Of a DNA stretch of 64,000 nucleotides, positions 30,999 through 40,153 are shown piece after piece. The number at the start of each line of letters is the position of its first letter. Positions within the stretch are counted from its first letter, which is position 1. The DNA is taken from assembly GCF_014840935.1 (NCBI RefSeq), contig NZ_CP062005.1, forward strand, positions 3,038,001-3,102,000, read 5' to 3'. The notes under the pieces are model-generated. The model saw only the letters and a list, made by a program, of their open reading frames with translations. It was not told the DNA's origin and did not search any database. This DNA is from Halomonas sp. YLGW01 (GTDB taxonomy: Bacteria; Pseudomonadota; Gammaproteobacteria; Pseudomonadales; Halomonadaceae). The position numbers and the translations under genes are program-made.

Positions 30999-31026
30999 AT
31001 CCTACACACCCTGACGGGCTTGGCAA
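30999..31026 (-). promoter_or_regulatory. Promoter for the aroG leader transcript
   Basis: TTGCCA (31026-31021), 16-base spacer, TAGGAT (31004-30999) on the minus strand. Transcription would start about 50 bases before the first leader ORF. The -35 lies inside a perfect inverted repeat (31013-31033). Confidence 0.6.
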
Positions 31027-31033
31027 GCCCGTC
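31013..31033. repeat. Inverted repeat over the aroG -35 element
   Basis: GACGGGCTT-GGC-AAGCCCGTC, nine perfect base pairs about a three-base centre. It could be a repressor operator or the weak terminator of the small gene upstream; no T run follows. Confidence 0.5.
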
Positions 31034-31093
31034 GGTGGGCGGTCCGGTCTTCCCGCGCTGTTGACTGCCACCCCCGGCGGCGCGGCCCTGGGG

Positions 31094-31219
31094 TCAGCCG
31101 AAGTACTGGACCCAGCCGATGGTCGCCGGTAGCCCGGCCATACCGACCAGCACGGCGAGACCAAGGAACAGGGCCAGAAGGCCCGACTCGTCGTTGAAGT
31201 GGGGATCATGCTCTGCCAT
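31094..31219 (-). CDS. 41-residue small membrane protein
   Basis: A short ORF, too small for default gene calling. ATG 31219 has GGAGGT seven bases upstream. It encodes an acidic N-terminus (MAEHDPHFNDES), a single hydrophobic helix (GLLALFLGLAVLVGMAG) and a short tail ending GWVQYFG. It sits 42 bases downstream of folM on the same strand. I do not recognise a family. Single-helix proteins of this size often modulate larger membrane complexes, but no partner is indicated. Confidence 0.7.
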   Translation of the reverse strand: MAEHDPHFNDESGLLALFLGLAVLVGMAGLPATIGWVQYFG

Positions 31220-31261
31220 GGGGAAGACCTCCAGGATGGGGCGTCGGCCGATAGCCAGAGT

Positions 31262-31975
31262 CTAGCGCAGGTGCCGGCCCCCATCGACCGGCAGGATCAC
31301 GCCGGTGACGAAGCGGTTGTCGAGCAGGTAGCGCAGGCTCTCGTAGATCACCCCCGGCCCGGGGATCATCTGCATCGCCGACTTGGCGCGAGCCTTCTCG
31401 GCGTAGGCCTCGTCATCGCCCTCGTTGAGCATGATCATCGCCGGGGCGATGCCATTGACCTGGATGCGCGGCGCATACATGGCGGCGAACGATAGCGTCA
31501 GGTTGTCGAGCCCGGCCTTGGTGGCCGCATAGGCGGCGTGCTTCTTCGAGCCCTTGGTCGCCACATAGTCGGTCATGTGCACGATGTCGGCCAGCGGCTC
31601 GTCGCCGGCCTCGAGCAGGCCCCGGGCATGCAGGTTGATCAGGTAGGGTGCCTGCATGTGCACCCGGAACAGGCGCTCGAAGTTGGCGCCGGCATCGTCG
31701 CCAAGACTGTCCGGCGCCCAGTCGCTGGCGTTGTGGACGATGGCCCGCAGCGCAGGCGTGGTCGCCTTGAGCCGGGCGATGAAGTCGAGGATACCGGCTT
31801 CGCTTCCGAAGTCCGCGGCCAGGGTGACGATGCCCTTTTCGCGCAGAGCCTCGAGCTCGGGGCGCTCGCGCCGATAGCTGATGATCACCGGATGGCCATC
31901 GTCGACCAGGCGCTCGGCACAGTGCCGCCCCAGCCGCTGAGCGCCACCGGTGATCAGGATCGGCGCGCCGCTCAT
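31262..31975 (-). CDS. folM: Dihydromonapterin reductase FolM-like (SDR family)
   Basis: Short-chain dehydrogenase of 237 residues. It has the pteridine-reductase style cofactor motif TGGAQRLGRHCAERL (TGxxxRxG), HNASDWAPD in the NNAG position, and the catalytic YAATK (YxxxK), ending GVILPVDGGRHLR. Expected to reduce dihydromonapterin or dihydrofolate with NADPH. ATG 31975 overlaps the stop of fre; a longer open frame upstream has no support. Assignment to FolM rather than another pteridine SDR is likely, not certain. Confidence 0.83.
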   Translation of the reverse strand: MSGAPILITGGAQRLGRHCAERLVDDGHPVIISYRRERPELEALREKGIVTLAADFGSEAGILDFIARLKATTPALRAIVHNASDWAPDSLGDDAGANFERLFRVHMQAPYLINLHARGLLEAGDEPLADIVHMTDYVATKGSKKHAAYAATKAGLDNLTLSFAAMYAPRIQVNGIAPAMIMLNEGDDEAYAEKARAKSAMQMIPGPGVIYESLRYLLDNRFVTGVILPVDGGRHLR

Positions 31976-32763
31976 GCGTCGCTCTCCGCCTGGGCGGCGG
32001 CCGACGCGGGTACCAGCGGTTCGCGGGGCGCATAGGCGAAGACATCCGAGAACACCCGTGCGGGGTCCAGGCCACGGGGGGCCAGGGCATCGACGCAGGC
32101 ATAGACCATGCCCGGCGAGCCCGACAGGTAGACATCGTGGCCGGCCACCGAGGCCAGGTCGCGGGCGATCACCTCGTCGATGCGGCCCTGATGTAGCTTC
32201 ACGTCGGGCGCCTCGAGATCGCTCTCGTCCTCGGCCTCGATCGGCTGCTCGGTGACCGCATGGAAGGTGACGGCCGGCTGGTTGGCCGCCCATTCCCGGG
32301 CCAGGCTCTCCAGGTAGAAGTCGCGGCGCTCGCGCACCGCCCACCACAGCGCGATGGGACGCTCGGCATGGCTCGCCAGTGCCGCCTCGACGATCGCCTT
32401 CATCTGGGCGAAGCCGGTGCCCGCGGCGATCAGGGTCAGCGGCCGGGCGCTGTTCGCGTCGAGCACACAGTCACCGCCCGGCAGGCGCAGGGTCAGATGG
32501 GCGGCGTGCTGCATGAGCTCCCGAAGACGCGCCGAATTGGAACGCTCGGGCCAATGCTGGATATGCAACTCGAGGGTGCCGTCATCGGCATGGGCATTGG
32601 CGATCGAGAACGGCACCCAGGTGTCGTCATCCAGCTCGAGCTCCAGGTACTGGCCAGGGGCATGCGCCATGGCCTCGGGGCGCCCCTCCAGGCGCACCCG
32701 GAAGACATCGGGATTGAGATCCTCCACCGCCGTCACTTGGCAGGTCAGGGTCCTTGCGGTCAT
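31972..32763 (-). CDS. fre: NAD(P)H-flavin reductase Fre-like
   Basis: 263-residue ferredoxin-NADP-reductase-fold protein without an iron-sulfur domain. The flavin region GQYLELELDDDTWVPFSIAN and nucleotide motif LTLIAAGTGFAQMKAIVEA align with E. coli Fre, which reduces free flavins. The C-terminus carries an Ala/Pro-rich tail of about 20 extra residues. It lies directly downstream of ubiD as in E. coli and Pseudomonas. Some annotations call this family CDP-6-deoxy-glucoseen reductase. Confidence 0.85.
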   Translation of the reverse strand: MTARTLTCQVTAVEDLNPDVFRVRLEGRPEAMAHAPGQYLELELDDDTWVPFSIANAHADDGTLELHIQHWPERSNSARLRELMQHAAHLTLRLPGGDCVLDANSARPLTLIAAGTGFAQMKAIVEAALASHAERPIALWWAVRERRDFYLESLAREWAANQPAVTFHAVTEQPIEAEDESDLEAPDVKLHQGRIDEVIARDLASVAGHDVYLSGSPGMVYACVDALAPRGLDPARVFSDVFAYAPREPLVPASAAAQAESDA

Positions 32764-32777
32764 AAGCGCCTCTCGTG

Positions 32778-32817
32778 GTCAGGAGCGTAAGTCAGGAGCA
32801 TGGACGTCGTCAGGAGC
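32778..32817. repeat. Three copies of GTCAGGAGC at the ubiD end
   Basis: GTCAGGAGC at 32778-32786, 32791-32799 and 32109-offset copy at 32809-32817. On the minus strand each copy reads GCTCCTGAC; the last coding copy carries the ubiD stop TGA. Looks like a small local duplication of the gene end in the ubiD-fre spacer. Confidence 0.6.
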
Positions 32818-34303
32818 GTGGGGCGGGGCCCGCCGGCAGGGTGATGCCGAGTTCGGCCCAGCGCTCGTCGACCCGGGCCTTGACGGCCGCGTCCATGACG
32901 ATCGGCTCGCCCCACTCGCGATCGGTCTCGCCCGGCCACTTGTTGGTGGCGTCCAGGCCCATCTTGGAACCGAGCCCGGCGGTGGGCGAGGCAAAGTCCA
33001 GGTAGTCGATGGGCGTGTTCTCGACCATCACCGTATCACGCGCCGGGTCCATGCGGGTGGTGATGGCCCAGATCACGTCTTCCCAGTTGCGGGCATCGAT
33101 GTCGTCGTCGAGCACCACCACGAACTTGGTATACATGAACTGGCGCAGGAAGCTCCACACGCCCATCATCACGCGCTTGGCATGGCCCGGGTACTGCTTC
33201 TTCATCGTCACCACCGCCATGCGGTAGGAGCAGCCCTCCGGCGGCAGGTAGAAGTCGACGATCTCGGGAAACTGCTTGCGCAGGATCGGCACGAAGACCT
33301 CGTTGAGGGCAAGGCCGAGGATGGCCGGCTCGTCGGGCGGCCTGCCGGTATAGGTCGAGTGGTAGATGGGATCGCGGCGATGGGTGATGCGCTCAACGGT
33401 GAAGACCGGGAAATGCTCGACCTCGTTGTAGTAGCCGGTGTGATCGCCGTAGGGTCCCTCGGGGGCCATGTCGTCGGGGTAGATGAAGCCCTCGAGAATG
33501 ATTTCGGCACTGGCCGGCACATCGAGATCAGCATGGCCGCACTTGACCAGCTCGGTGCGCGAGCCCCGCAGCAGGCCGGCGAAGGCGTACTCGGAGAGGC
33601 TGTCCGGCACCGGGGTCACCGCACCGAGGATGGTGGCCGGGTCGGCCCCCAGCGCCACGGCGACCGGGAAGGGCTCTCCGGGATGAGCATCCTGCCATTC
33701 CTTGAAATCCAGCGCCCCACCGCGATGGGAGAGCCAGCGCATGATCAGGCGGTTCTTGCCCAGCTTCTGCTGGCGATAGATGCCGAGGTTCTGGCGCGCC
33801 TTGTGGGGCCCCTTGGTGACCACCAGCGCCCAGGTGACCAGCGGCGCGGCGTCGCCGGGCCAGCAGTGCTGGATGGGAATGCGATCGAGATCCACCGCCT
33901 CGCCTTCGAGCACCACCTCCTGAACCGGCGCCTTGCGGAGCACCTTGGGCCCCATGCTCATCACCTGCTTGAAGATGGGCAGCTTCTCCCAGGCGTCACG
34001 AAAGCCCTTGGGCGGATCGGGCTCCTTGAGGAAGGCCAGCAGCTTGCCCACCTCGCGCAGGGCGCTCACCGACTCCTGGCCCATGCCCAGCGCCACGCGC
34101 CGGGGTGTACCGAACAGGTTGCCGAGCAGCGGCATGTCATGGCCCTTGACGTTCTCGAACAGGAGCGCCGGGCCGCCGGCCTTGAGGGTGCGATCACAGA
34201 TCTCGGTGATCTCGAGGTAGGGATCCACCTCGGCGGTCACCCGCTCAAGCTCACCCTGCGCCTCCAGGGCGGCGATGAACTCACGCAAGTCCTTATACTT
34301 CAT
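32810..34303 (-). CDS. ubiD: 4-hydroxy-3-polyprenylbenzoate decarboxylase UbiD
   Basis: Prenyl-FMN dependent decarboxylase of ubiquinone synthesis. 497 residues from ATG 34303 ([22 protein letters not shown]); an upstream in-frame start at 34342 falls inside the rho terminator and is rejected. Conserved [49 protein letters not shown] and [13 protein letters not shown] (prFMN and Mn/K site residues) are present. It needs UbiX for cofactor; no ubiX is in the window. It begins a ubiD-fre-folM run. Confidence 0.96.
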   Translation of the reverse strand: MKYKDLREFIAALEAQGELERVTAEVDPYLEITEICDRTLKAGGPALLFENVKGHDMPLLGNLFGTPRRVALGMGQESVSALREVGKLLAFLKEPDPPKGFRDAWEKLPIFKQVMSMGPKVLRKAPVQEVVLEGEAVDLDRIPIQHCWPGDAAPLVTWALVVTKGPHKARQNLGIYRQQKLGKNRLIMRWLSHRGGALDFKEWQDAHPGEPFPVAVALGADPATILGAVTPVPDSLSEYAFAGLLRGSRTELVKCGHADLDVPASAEIILEGFIYPDDMAPEGPYGDHTGYYNEVEHFPVFTVERITHRRDPIYHSTYTGRPPDEPAILGLALNEVFVPILRKQFPEIVDFYLPPEGCSYRMAVVTMKKQYPGHAKRVMMGVWSFLRQFMYTKFVVVLDDDIDARNWEDVIWAITTRMDPARDTVMVENTPIDYLDFASPTAGLGSKMGLDATNKWPGETDREWGEPIVMDAAVKARVDERWAELGITLPAGPAPRS

Positions 34304-34328
34304 GCGGTTTTTGCGCTCCCAAAACGAC

Positions 34329-34357
34329 AAAAGGGGCAGCATAGCATGCCGCCCCTT
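34329..34357 (-). terminator. Intrinsic terminator after rho
   Basis: On the minus strand a 12-bp stem with one wobble (34357-34346 with 34342-34331), loop GCT, then TTTTG in continuation of the stem's last T. It lies between rho and ubiD and leaves little room for a separate ubiD promoter, so some readthrough is likely. Confidence 0.75.
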
Positions 34358-34407
34358 GGACTCATTAACGGATCATGCCCGACTCACGCCGGGCTCAGCG
34401 ACCAGCA

Positions 34408-35667
<1,260 letters not shown>

Positions 35668-36133
35668 CGGTTTGATCAGAAATAGCTCGTGTCAGCGTGG
35701 CAACGAAGCCGGAAAACGACAGGAGGCGGTGACGATGCGCCGCGTGGTGCGTTCAGAGCCCTGGAACATCCACTCTCGAGATATGATCAGCCGACCGCTG
35801 CTTACGGGGAAGCCATGGACGATATCGAACTAGAGGGAAGCGCTGTTCATGTAGCCGTATTCGTGTCGCCTGAATAGCTAATCATGATGGCGAAGCGTCA
35901 TCGCGAGGAATCAGCGGGCTGACTGACGACTTGGAGTTTGACCGCGGCGTGAGATGCCGTTTAGCGGTCACCGTGAAGCAGTCGGGAAGTATTCGGAACA
36001 GGCGAACGTCTCGATGGTAGTCAAGCGCATCGGCAAACGCAAGCCCCTGGCGCCATTCCCCGCAGCATCGGCAATTGACAACCCAGGGTGCTAATCGCAA
36101 CCTTTGATCCCAGCGGACATCAGGGGATCTATC
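35668..36133. other. rho-ppx divergent intergenic region
   Basis: 466 bases with no credible gene; a thioredoxin WCGPC sequence is not present. It should hold the rho promoter and leader (rho is autoregulated by attenuation in E. coli). A TTGACA at 36075-36080 points toward ppx but has no good -10 at the right distance. A 7-bp stem occurs at about 35893-35909. I could not place the rho promoter. Confidence 0.5.
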
Positions 36134-37690
36134 ATGAGCAACCATTCGGCCTTCGGCGAGACGCCGGACGTGGCGCCGACGCCGCAACGCCTGGCGGCCA
36201 TCGATCTGGGCTCCAACAGCTTTCACCTGCTGGTCGCCAACCAGGTCGACGGTCAGTTGCAGGTCGTCGCCAAGCTCGGCGAAAAGGTCCAGCTGGGCGC
36301 CGGCCTCGATGACGAGGGCGCCCTGACCGAGGACGCCATGCAGCGGGCCCTGGATTGCCTGGCGCGCTTCGCGCCCTTCCTCGAGGAGACGCCGACCGCC
36401 CAGCTGCGGGTGGTGGGCACCAACGCGCTGCGCGCGGCCACCAACAGCCAGGTGCTGATCGAGCGCGCCGAGGCCCTGCTCGGCCACGAGATCGAGATCA
36501 TCGCCGGGCGCGAGGAAGCGCGCCTGATCTACCTGGGAGCGGCCCACGCCCTGGCCGAGGTCCACGGCCGGCGCCTGATCGTCGATATCGGCGGCGGTTC
36601 CACGGAGTTCATCATCGGCGAACACTTCGAGCCCCTGGCGCTTGAGAGCCTCGAGATGGGCTGCGTGACCTTCACTCAGCGCTTCTTCGCCGACGGCGAG
36701 ATCACCGAGAAACGCTTTCGCCGCGCAGAACTCGCCGCCTTATCGGAGCTTGCCAACATTCGCCGCCCCTTCGAGGAGCTCGGCTGGGCCGACCCGGTGG
36801 GCTCCAGCGGCACCATCAAGGCCGCCGCCGCGGTGCTGGCCGCCACCGGCCAGGGCCCGGAGGGCATCATCGATCGCAAGGGCCTGGCCGCTCTGCGCAA
36901 GCGACTGATCAAGATGAAGCGCCTCGACAAGGTGGTCATGGACGGGCTCAAGGAGGATCGCGCCAGCGTCTTCCCCGCCGGCATCGCCGTGCTCTCGGCG
37001 GTCTTCGAGGCCTTCGGCCTCGAGCAGATGCGCTACTCCGACGGCGCCCTGCGCGAGGGTGTGCTCTATGACATGATCGGGCGCAATACCGCCGAAGACT
37101 CGCGACTGCAGACCCTCGAGGGGCTACGCCGGCGCTACCAGATCGATCCCCGTCAGGCCGACCAGGTGGCCTCCAGCGCCCGGCAGTGCCTGGCTCAGGT
37201 CGCCCACGCCTGGCCGCTGAACGCCGGCAACGCCCAGTTCCTCGACTGGGCCGCCCAGCTCCACGAGATCGGGCTTGCCATCTCCCACAGCCAGTTTCAC
37301 CGCCACGGGGCCTACCTGCTGGCGCACTCCGATCTTGCCGGCCTGTCACGCCCCGAACAGCAGGCGCTGGCCTTCCTGGTACGCGCCCATCGGCGCAAGT
37401 TTCCACTCAAGGAGCTCGATGCCCTGCCCGCCTCGGTGCGACCTACGCTTGGGCGTCTGGCCCGCCTGCTGCGGCTGGCGGTGATCCTCAACCACTCCCG
37501 CCCCGAGCACCCACCGACGGGCTTTCGCCTCTCGGCGGACGGCGACCGGCTGTCGCTGTCGCTGGGCGCCGAGCTCGCCGACCAGGCGCTGCTGATCAAT
37601 GACCTGGAGCAGGAGCAGGAGTATCAACGCGCCGCGGGATTCTCGCTTGCCATCGAGCCCCAGGAAAGCCTCGCCGCCTCGGCACGCTAG
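36134..37690 (+). CDS. ppx: Exopolyphosphatase (Ppx/GppA family)
   Basis: Hydrolyses terminal phosphate from polyphosphate, opposing Ppk. 518 residues from ATG 36134 (AGGGGA six bases upstream); ATG 36104 lacks a ribosome site. ASKHA nucleotide motifs IDLGSNSFHLLVA and IVDIGGGSTEFIIG are clear, and the C-terminal HD-like helical domain (WAAQLHEIGLAISHSQFHRHGAYLL) marks the long Ppx form. GppA (pppGpp hydrolysis) is the alternative. Convergent with tilS, four bases apart. Confidence 0.93.
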   Translation: MSNHSAFGETPDVAPTPQRLAAIDLGSNSFHLLVANQVDGQLQVVAKLGEKVQLGAGLDDEGALTEDAMQRALDCLARFAPFLEETPTAQLRVVGTNALRAATNSQVLIERAEALLGHEIEIIAGREEARLIYLGAAHALAEVHGRRLIVDIGGGSTEFIIGEHFEPLALESLEMGCVTFTQRFFADGEITEKRFRRAELAALSELANIRRPFEELGWADPVGSSGTIKAAAAVLAATGQGPEGIIDRKGLAALRKRLIKMKRLDKVVMDGLKEDRASVFPAGIAVLSAVFEAFGLEQMRYSDGALREGVLYDMIGRNTAEDSRLQTLEGLRRRYQIDPRQADQVASSARQCLAQVAHAWPLNAGNAQFLDWAAQLHEIGLAISHSQFHRHGAYLLAHSDLAGLSRPEQQALAFLVRAHRRKFPLKELDALPASVRPTLGRLARLLRLAVILNHSRPEHPPTGFRLSADGDRLSLSLGAELADQALLINDLEQEQEYQRAAGFSLAIEPQESLAASAR

Positions 37691-37694
37691 CGGT

Positions 37695-39002
37695 TCAGTC
37701 CCGGGGTGACGCCCTGCCGGCCGAGTAGCCCTCGGCCGCGATCAGCACCCCCGCCCGTCCCGGGTCCAGCACCGCCGCCACGGCTTCGCCGTCCCACACC
37801 ACCAGCAGCGCCTGGCGCCGCCAGGGCGGCAGGCCTGCTTCCTGCAAAAGCCGCTTGAGATCCCGCCGCCCCCGGCCGGCCAAGCGCAGAGTCTCGCCGC
37901 CCTGGCGGGGGCGCAGCCGATAGCCGCCCTCTTCCCGACAAGGCCCGCCGTCGAGACGCACCTTCAGTCGCCCCTGCGGCGTGTCCAGTGCCGAACGACC
38001 GTCCCACTCGACCTGCCAGCCCGCGGGCAGGCCGGGCACGGGGCACTGCAGGTAGAGCGCCTCGCGCCAGCAGCGGGCCTCGCCGCCGGGCCAGGCCACC
38101 TGCACCTGAGCATCGCGACGGGCATTTAGCTGCTCATCGAGGGTGGCCAGGCGCGCCGCCGGCGGAGTGGGCACTCCAAGGCACTGGCAGGCGTAGCGAA
38201 TCAGCAGACGCCGACGCGGCGCGCTGAGTGCGCACAGCGCCGGCAGCGACAACCGGCCGGGCTCGCCGCCGCAGGCCCTCAGATCCTGTCCCGCCAGCTC
38301 ATCGAGGAGCGCATCCGCCTCGCCGGCGAGCGTCGCGCTGCGCCCAAGGCTCGCCTCGACCCGGGGCCAGCGGGACTCGAGCAGCGGCAGCACCCGCCGA
38401 CGCAGGAAGTTGCGATCCAGCGCCTCATCCGCGTTGCTCGGGTCCTCGACCCAGCAAAGCCCCAATGCCTCGGCGGCGCGCTCAAGACGCGCCCGGGGCA
38501 GGTCCCGCAGGGGGCGGACCAGGCAAAGGCCAGCCCACTCGCGCACCGCTGGCATCGCCGCCAGCCCCCGCACCCCGCTGCCACGCAGGGCGGCCAGCAG
38601 CCAGGTTTCGGCCTGGTCACGGCGGTGCTGGGCGAGCCACAGGGTATCGCCGGCATCCAGCCGGGCGGCGAAGGCGTCATAGCGGGCCTCGCGGGCGGCG
38701 GCCTCGAGCCCCCGGCCAGTCGTCATATCGACGCACACACGCTCGATGAAGAGGGGCACGCCGAGGCGGTCGCAGAGCCGGTGGCAGTGGCGCACGAACT
38801 CACATGACGCCTCCTGCAGGCCATGATCGACATGCAGGGCATACAGCGAACGGGGATGACGATGAACCGCGCGGGCGGCCAGGGTCAGCAGCAGGCTGGA
38901 GTCGAGCCCGCCGGAGAGGGCCACCCAAACGCGACGCCCCGGCGGGGTCTCCGCCAGGGCGTCGTCGATCATCGGCTGCAGCGAGCTTTCCTCGCGCATC
39001 AC
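37695..39002 (-). CDS. tilS: tRNA(Ile)-lysidine synthetase
   Basis: Converts C34 of tRNA-Ile(CAU) to lysidine so that it reads AUA. 435 residues: PP-loop ALSGGLDSSLLL near 28, HVDHGLQ, then the tRNA-binding central domain and a C-terminal TilS domain (GETLRLAGRGRRDLKRLLQEAGLPPWRR). Downstream of accA by four bases, as in E. coli and Pseudomonas. Confidence 0.95.
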   Translation of the reverse strand: MMREESSLQPMIDDALAETPPGRRVWVALSGGLDSSLLLTLAARAVHRHPRSLYALHVDHGLQEASCEFVRHCHRLCDRLGVPLFIERVCVDMTTGRGLEAAAREARYDAFAARLDAGDTLWLAQHRRDQAETWLLAALRGSGVRGLAAMPAVREWAGLCLVRPLRDLPRARLERAAEALGLCWVEDPSNADEALDRNFLRRRVLPLLESRWPRVEASLGRSATLAGEADALLDELAGQDLRACGGEPGRLSLPALCALSAPRRRLLIRYACQCLGVPTPPAARLATLDEQLNARRDAQVQVAWPGGEARCWREALYLQCPVPGLPAGWQVEWDGRSALDTPQGRLKVRLDGGPCREEGGYRLRPRQGGETLRLAGRGRRDLKRLLQEAGLPPWRRQALLVVWDGEAVAAVLDPGRAGVLIAAEGYSAGRASPRD

Positions 39003-39006
39003 GGAC

Positions 39007-39960
<954 letters not shown>

Positions 39961-40049
39961 AGGCTCAGCTTGTTAGCAATCGGGGCAGCCTGGAGGCCAC
40001 GGCTGTCGCGGGAAACATGAAAAAGGAACGATTGGAAATATAGCCGCTC

Positions 40050-40077
40050 ATTATCGCAGCTTGTCCGTCCGGCGCAA
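40050..40077 (-). promoter_or_regulatory. Promoter upstream of accA
   Basis: On the minus strand TTGCGC (40077-40072), 16-base spacer, GATAAT (40055-40050) with TGC before it (extended -10), 90 bases before the accA ATG. Confidence 0.55.
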
Positions 40078-40123
40078 GGCGCCTCCCGAGCCGGCCTGCC
40101 CGGTCGGGATACGCCAGCCCCGA

Positions 40124-40144
40124 GAGGGCGCCTCACGCGCCCTC
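40124..40144 (-). terminator. Possible hairpin after dnaE
   Basis: GAGGGCGC (40124-40131) pairs with GCGCCCTC (40137-40144), five-base loop, ten bases past the dnaE stop on the minus strand. No T run, so only a candidate. Confidence 0.4.
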
Positions 40145-40153
40145 ACGAGCGGC

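Noticed and set aside
35689-35877. 62-codon plus-strand frame in the rho-ppx gap
   Set aside because: No ribosome site, no hydrophobic or conserved pattern, and poor codon usage compared with neighbours.
36075-36103. TTGACA as a ppx promoter
   Set aside because: No -10 hexamer lies at 16-18 bases; the nearest TAATCG is only 11 bases away.
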